A stretch of 9,045 nt of DNA, taken from positions 1-9,045 of the forward strand of contig CAAEOU010000348.1 in assembly GCA_900757695.1 (NCBI GenBank), read 5' to 3'. Origin of the DNA: an uncultured Oscillospiraceae bacterium (GTDB lineage: Bacteria > Bacillota_A > Clostridia > Oscillospirales > Oscillospiraceae). Below the pieces are notes generated by a model. It was given only the letters and a program-made list of their open reading frames with translations. It was not told the origin of the DNA and ran no database searches. Shown piece after piece: positions 5,567 to 9,045 of the stretch. The translations under genes were made by a program, and so were the position numbers. Numbering within the stretch: the first letter of the stretch is position 1; every line of letters starts with the position of its first letter.

Positions 5567-8410
5567 TCAGTCCGCAATGATGCCCGCTGCCTCGGCCTTC
5601 AGCTCCGCTTCCTTCAGCTGGGCCACCAGCTTCTGGGAGATGTAGGTGCCGTCGGCGGTATAGGCTTCGCGCTCGGGGATCTTCTCCACCCGGCAGGCGC
5701 AGACCTTGTACTCGGGGATCCGGGCATACTTGTCCAGCGCCGCATTGGTGAGCCAGTTGCAGTCGCCGTCGGGGAAGTGGAAGGGCATCCATGTCTCACC
5801 GGGGTTGGTCTTGCCGGAGACTCTTGCCTCGGAGGTGATCTCGCCACGGCGGGAGAGCACCTTGACCCGCTCGCCGTTCTCAATGCCCAGCTTCTTGGCG
5901 TCCTCGGTGTTGATCTCGATGAAGGAGTTGCCCTCGATCTCCATGAGCTCCGGGGTACGGCCTGTCATGGCACGGGTGGTGTAGTGGTAGAGGATACGGC
6001 CCGTGGTGAGCATCAGGGGATACTCCTCGTCGGGCAGCTCCTTGGCGGGAATGTACTCGGCGGGATAGAACCAGCCAAGGCCCCGGGAGAATTTGCCCAC
6101 ATGCATAATGGGGGTGCCGGGATGATCCTTGGTGGGGCAGGGCCACTGGAGGAACTTGCCGTCGGAGTTGTCCAGCCGCTCATAGCTCATGCCGTGGAAG
6201 CTGGGGGTCACCTCTGCGATCTCGTCAAAGATCTCCGAAGCGGTAAGGGTGGGCTGGTTGTAGCCCATGCGCCGCATCAGGTCGCAGATGATGTCGGTGT
6301 CCAGCCGCATGTTGCCGGGAACGGTAACGGCGGTGCGCACACGCTGTACCCGGCGCTCGGTGTTGGTGAAGGTGCCTTCCTTCTCGGCGTAGCTGCGGCC
6401 CGGCAGGATTACGTCCGCCAGCTTGGCGGTCTCGGTCATGAACAGCTCCTGCATCACGAAGAAGTCCAGAGACCCCAGCGCCTTGAGGATGTGATGGGTG
6501 TCGGGATCGGTGACCACCGGATCCTCGCCGTAGATGTACAGGCCCTTGACCCGGCCGTCGATCATGGCGGAGAAGGTATCGGTGGCGTGGAGACCGGCCT
6601 CCTTGGGCAGCTCACAGCCCCAAGCCTTCTCAAACTTCTCGATGACGGGCATGTTGGGCTTGCCGTCGATGGTGATCTTCTGGTAGCCCGGGTAGTCGTT
6701 GGGCTGTGCGCCCATGTCGCAGGCGCCCTGTACGTTGTTCTGACCACGCAGGGGGTTTACGCCGCAGCCGGGACGGCCCAGCTTGCCCACCATCATGGCC
6801 ATGTTGGACATGGACATAACGCCCTCGGTGCCGGTGGAGTGCTCGGTGACGCCCAGACAGTAGATGATGGGCGCCTTCTTTGCCTTGGCATAGATCCGGG
6901 CGGCCTTCCTGAGATCCTCCGGGTCGATGTGGCAGATATGGGCCACCCGCTCGGGGGTGTACTCCATAACGATCTTCTTCAGCTCCTCAAAGCCCTCGGT
7001 GCGGGTCTGGATGAACGCCTCGTCAATGAGGCCCTCGTTGATGAACACGTTCATCATGCCGTTGGCAAAGGCCACGTTGGTGCCCGGGCGCAGCTTCAGA
7101 TGCACGGCGGCGGACTTGGCAAGGCCGATGTCACGGGGATCCACCACAATGAGCTGGGTTCCCTTCTGGACGGCCTGACGAATCTGTGCGCCTACCACGG
7201 GATGTGCCTCCTCGGGGTTGGAGCCCACCAGCAGGATGGCGTCCACATCGTGGGTGATGTCGTAGATGGGGTTGGTCATAGCGCCGGAGCCAAGGGTCAT
7301 GGCAAGGCCGGAGACCGAAGCGGAGTGGCAGACACGGGCGCAGTTATCGGTGTTGTTGGTGCCGAAGCAGGTACGAACCATCTTCTGCACCATGTAGATG
7401 TCCTCGTTGGGGCTTCTGGAACAGGCAAAGCCTGCCAGAGAATTGGGGCCGTATTCCTTCTTGATCTGCATGAACCGGGAGGCCACCAGATCCAGCGCCT
7501 CGTCCCAGCTGGCCTTCCGGAACTTGCCGGTGGCCTTGTCCTTGATGAGAGGATCGGTGATCCGGTCGCCGCTGTGGACAAACTTAAAGGAGCCAAAGCG
7601 TCCCTTGACGCAGAGGGTGCCGTGATTGGACTCGCCGTCGGCAGGCTCACAGCCTACGATCCGGTTGTCCCGGACGATCAGATCCATCTGACAGCCTGTT
7701 GCACAGTGGGGGCATGTGGTGCGGACCTTCCGGATGTTGTAGGGCCGGTAGTTTTTGAGGTTGTCCTTGGTGACCAGAGCGCCGGTGGGGCAGGCGGCGG
7801 CACAGTTGCCGCAGTGCTCACATTCGGTGTTCTCCCAGGGCATCTCAAAGCTGGTGGTAACGGCGGCGTTGAAGCCGCGGTTGGAGACGGACAGAATGCC
7901 CTTGCCCTGAATCTTGGCGCAGGTGCGCTGGCACCGGCGGCAGAGGATGCACTTCTTGGGGTCGTAGGACAGGAACTTGTTGGTGTCGTCGGGCTCGGGC
8001 CGGTGGGGCTGTACGGGGTTTTCAAAGCTGGTCTTCTCTACGCCGTACTCGAAGCAGTAGTCCTGAAGCTTGCAGCCGCCGTTCTTGGCGCAGCTGAAGC
8101 AGTTGCCCTCGTGGTTGCTGAGCAGCAGATCCAGCACGAAGCGCCGGGCCTCGATGACCTTGTGGGACTTGGTGTGAACCACCATGCCGTCGGTGCAGGG
8201 CTGGGTGCAGGCGGTGACCAGACCCTTGGCGTTGCCCTCCACCTCCACCAGACACATCCGGCAGGAGCCTTCGGGGTTGAGATCTTTGAGGTAGCACAGG
8301 GTGGGGATCTCCACACCGGCCAGATTTGCGGCTGTGAGAATGGTGTCATCAGGAGTCACCTGAACCTGTACGCCGTCAATGGTAACTGTAATGAGATTCG
8401 TATCAGACAT
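5567..8410 (-). CDS. fdhF: Formate dehydrogenase alpha (catalytic) subunit, Cys-type, with NuoG-like Fe-S module
   Basis: This 947-aa protein interconverts formate and CO2 at a molybdenum/tungsten bis-MGD site. The domains run in order. A [2Fe-2S] ferredoxin domain has Cys39, 50, 53 and 68. A NuoG-type cluster has His100 with Cys104, 107 and 113. Two [4Fe-4S] sites follow (Cys154/157/160/164 and Cys197/200/203/207). The catalytic [4Fe-4S] site has Cys233, 236, 240 and 267, with Lys269 bridging to the cofactor. The MGD core has NCARVCHSAS with Cys361-His362 at the place of E. coli FdhF Sec140-His141, and NPLRGQNNVQGACDMG with Arg555. A molybdopterin dinucleotide-binding domain (about 805-915) and a short charged tail end it. 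Cys361 is a TGC codon, so this is not a selenoenzyme. The start is set by an AGGAGGT site (8423-8429) before ATG 8410. It follows the NuoF-like gene by 21 nt, implying one soluble NAD(P)-linked complex (also called fdhA/fdsA). An assimilatory nitrate reductase is less likely given the close FdhF-like core. Confidence 0.95.
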   Translation of the reverse strand: MSDTNLITVTIDGVQVQVTPDDTILTAANLAGVEIPTLCYLKDLNPEGSCRMCLVEVEGNAKGLVTACTQPCTDGMVVHTKSHKVIEARRFVLDLLLSNHEGNCFSCAKNGGCKLQDYCFEYGVEKTSFENPVQPHRPEPDDTNKFLSYDPKKCILCRRCQRTCAKIQGKGILSVSNRGFNAAVTTSFEMPWENTECEHCGNCAAACPTGALVTKDNLKNYRPYNIRKVRTTCPHCATGCQMDLIVRDNRIVGCEPADGESNHGTLCVKGRFGSFKFVHSGDRITDPLIKDKATGKFRKASWDEALDLVASRFMQIKKEYGPNSLAGFACSRSPNEDIYMVQKMVRTCFGTNNTDNCARVCHSASVSGLAMTLGSGAMTNPIYDITHDVDAILLVGSNPEEAHPVVGAQIRQAVQKGTQLIVVDPRDIGLAKSAAVHLKLRPGTNVAFANGMMNVFINEGLIDEAFIQTRTEGFEELKKIVMEYTPERVAHICHIDPEDLRKAARIYAKAKKAPIIYCLGVTEHSTGTEGVMSMSNMAMMVGKLGRPGCGVNPLRGQNNVQGACDMGAQPNDYPGYQKITIDGKPNMPVIEKFEKAWGCELPKEAGLHATDTFSAMIDGRVKGLYIYGEDPVVTDPDTHHILKALGSLDFFVMQELFMTETAKLADVILPGRSYAEKEGTFTNTERRVQRVRTAVTVPGNMRLDTDIICDLMRRMGYNQPTLTASEIFDEIAEVTPSFHGMSYERLDNSDGKFLQWPCPTKDHPGTPIMHVGKFSRGLGWFYPAEYIPAKELPDEEYPLMLTTGRILYHYTTRAMTGRTPELMEIEGNSFIEINTEDAKKLGIENGERVKVLSRRGEITSEARVSGKTNPGETWMPFHFPDGDCNWLTNAALDKYARIPEYKVCACRVEKIPEREAYTADGTYISQKLVAQLKEAELKAEAAGIIAD

Positions 8411-8431
8411 TGTTCTGGATACCTCCTGTCA

Positions 8432-9045
8432 TTAAACTTTGGAAATTGCGCCGAACTTACACTTTTCAATGCAGCTGCCGCACTTGATGCACTTGCTGGT
8501 GTCGATCTTGAAGGGGGAGCGGATCACGCCGGAAATGGCGTCGGCGGGGCACACACGGGAGCATGCGGAGCAGCCCTTGCACTTGTCGGGGTTGATCTTG
8601 TAGTGCAGCAGGCTCTTGCAGACGCCTGCAGGGCAGCGCTTTTCTGCCACATGGGCGATGTACTCCTCCCGGAAGTTCCGGATGGTGGACAGTACCGGGT
8701 TGGGGGCCGTCTGACCCAGACCGCACAGGGCCGTGCCCTTGATGTTGGCGGCCAGCTTCTCCAGCCGGTCGATGTCCTCCAGCGTGCCCTTGCCCTCGGT
8801 GATCTTGTCGAGGATCTCCAGCATCCGGCGGATGCCCACCCGGCAGGGGGTGCACTTGCCGCAGGACTCGTCCACGGTGAACTGCAGGAAGAACTTTGCG
8901 ATATCCACCATGCAGTTGTCCTCGTCCAGCACGATCATGCCGCCGGAGCCCATCATGGCGCCGATCTTGGCAAGGTTGTTGTAGTCGATGGGAACATCAA
9001 TCTGGGAGGCGGGGATGCAGGCGCCGGAGGGGCCGCCGGTCTGGA
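8432..9045 (-). CDS. nuoF: NuoF/HydB-like NAD(P)H-binding flavoprotein subunit of formate dehydrogenase (partial)
   Basis: The frame is open to the right edge of the window; 203 C-terminal residues are visible and the FMN/NADH-binding Rossmann part is mostly outside. The fragment begins [13 protein letters not shown] and continues [19 protein letters not shown], the conserved region of NuoF, HoxF and HydB proteins. Next is the N3-type [4Fe-4S] site: SCGKCTPCR (Cys61, 64, 67 of the fragment) and ALCGLG (Cys107). A CPAGVCK link leads into a C-terminal ferredoxin domain with two [4Fe-4S] motifs (Cys155/158/161/165 and Cys185/188/191/195). This ferredoxin extension is absent from respiratory NuoF. 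It is typical of HydB/HylB subunits of electron-bifurcating hydrogenases and formate dehydrogenases. It would pass electrons between NAD(P)(H), the catalytic alpha subunit encoded 21 nt downstream, and perhaps ferredoxin. A NuoE-like [2Fe-2S] subunit is expected just beyond the window. Confidence 0.9.
   Translation of the reverse strand, partial: QTGGPSGACIPASQIDVPIDYNNLAKIGAMMGSGGMIVLDEDNCMVDIAKFFLQFTVDESCGKCTPCRVGIRRMLEILDKITEGKGTLEDIDRLEKLAANIKGTALCGLGQTAPNPVLSTIRNFREEYIAHVAEKRCPAGVCKSLLHYKINPDKCKGCSACSRVCPADAISGVIRSPFKIDTSKCIKCGSCIEKCKFGAISKV

Noticed and set aside
4252..5580. 442-codon open frame on the + strand across the PAP2 end, the FNT gene and the intergenic repeats
   Set aside because: It crosses three unrelated units, has low-complexity Gly/Gln/His-rich composition, and contradicts the clear PAP2 and FNT frames.
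5238..5792. 184-codon open frame on the - strand from inside the formate dehydrogenase gene through the intergenic region
   Set aside because: Its first half is an out-of-frame reading of fdh and the rest is hairpin DNA. There is no independent start signal or recognisable domain.
7325..7330. Possible selenocysteine site in formate dehydrogenase
   Set aside because: The catalytic codon is TGC (Cys361), and the reading frame has no internal TGA, so no SECIS element is needed.

Overview
The window looks like a chromosomal segment of a strictly anaerobic, high-GC Clostridia member, most likely a gut Oscillospirales (Ruminococcaceae/Oscillospiraceae-type) bacterium. This is inferred from codon use, from Firmicutes-style AGGAGG ribosome binding sites, and from a soluble NAD/ferredoxin-linked formate dehydrogenase next to a small formate/nitrite channel. 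No rRNA, tRNA, CRISPR array or transposase was seen.

Region 1 (1-1437, + strand): the end of a Phd/YefM-type antitoxin gene overlaps by 4 nt a complete 126-codon Doc-family Fic toxin. Next comes a CAP/SCP-domain gene that lacks the expected signal peptide and may be 5'-truncated. A strong hairpin terminator closes the region.

Region 2 (1455-3545, - strand): a 696-aa protein of unknown function with the look of a right-handed beta-helix. It has a strict every-third-residue methionine tract (568-586) and no signal peptide. It has a good ribosome binding site and a near-consensus promoter at 3603-3631.

Region 3 (3725-4535, + strand): a divergently transcribed membrane phosphatase/phosphotransferase of the PAP2 superfamily. 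It has its own extended -10 promoter, a short leader hairpin and a terminator.

Region 4 (4552-9045, - strand): a formate metabolism block. In transcription order it holds the end of a NuoF/HydB-like flavoprotein with a C-terminal 2x[4Fe-4S] ferredoxin domain, then a 947-aa cysteine-type formate dehydrogenase alpha subunit with a NuoG-like N-terminal Fe-S module. After a 346-bp intergenic stretch rich in inverted repeats comes a short FNT-family channel. Together these would oxidise or produce formate with NAD(P)(H) and possibly ferredoxin (electron bifurcation/confurcation), with the channel moving formate across the membrane.

The least explained items are the beta-helix protein with its Met-every-third tract, the hairpin-rich intergenic region 5221-5566, and the CAP gene with no export signal beside a toxin-antitoxin module.
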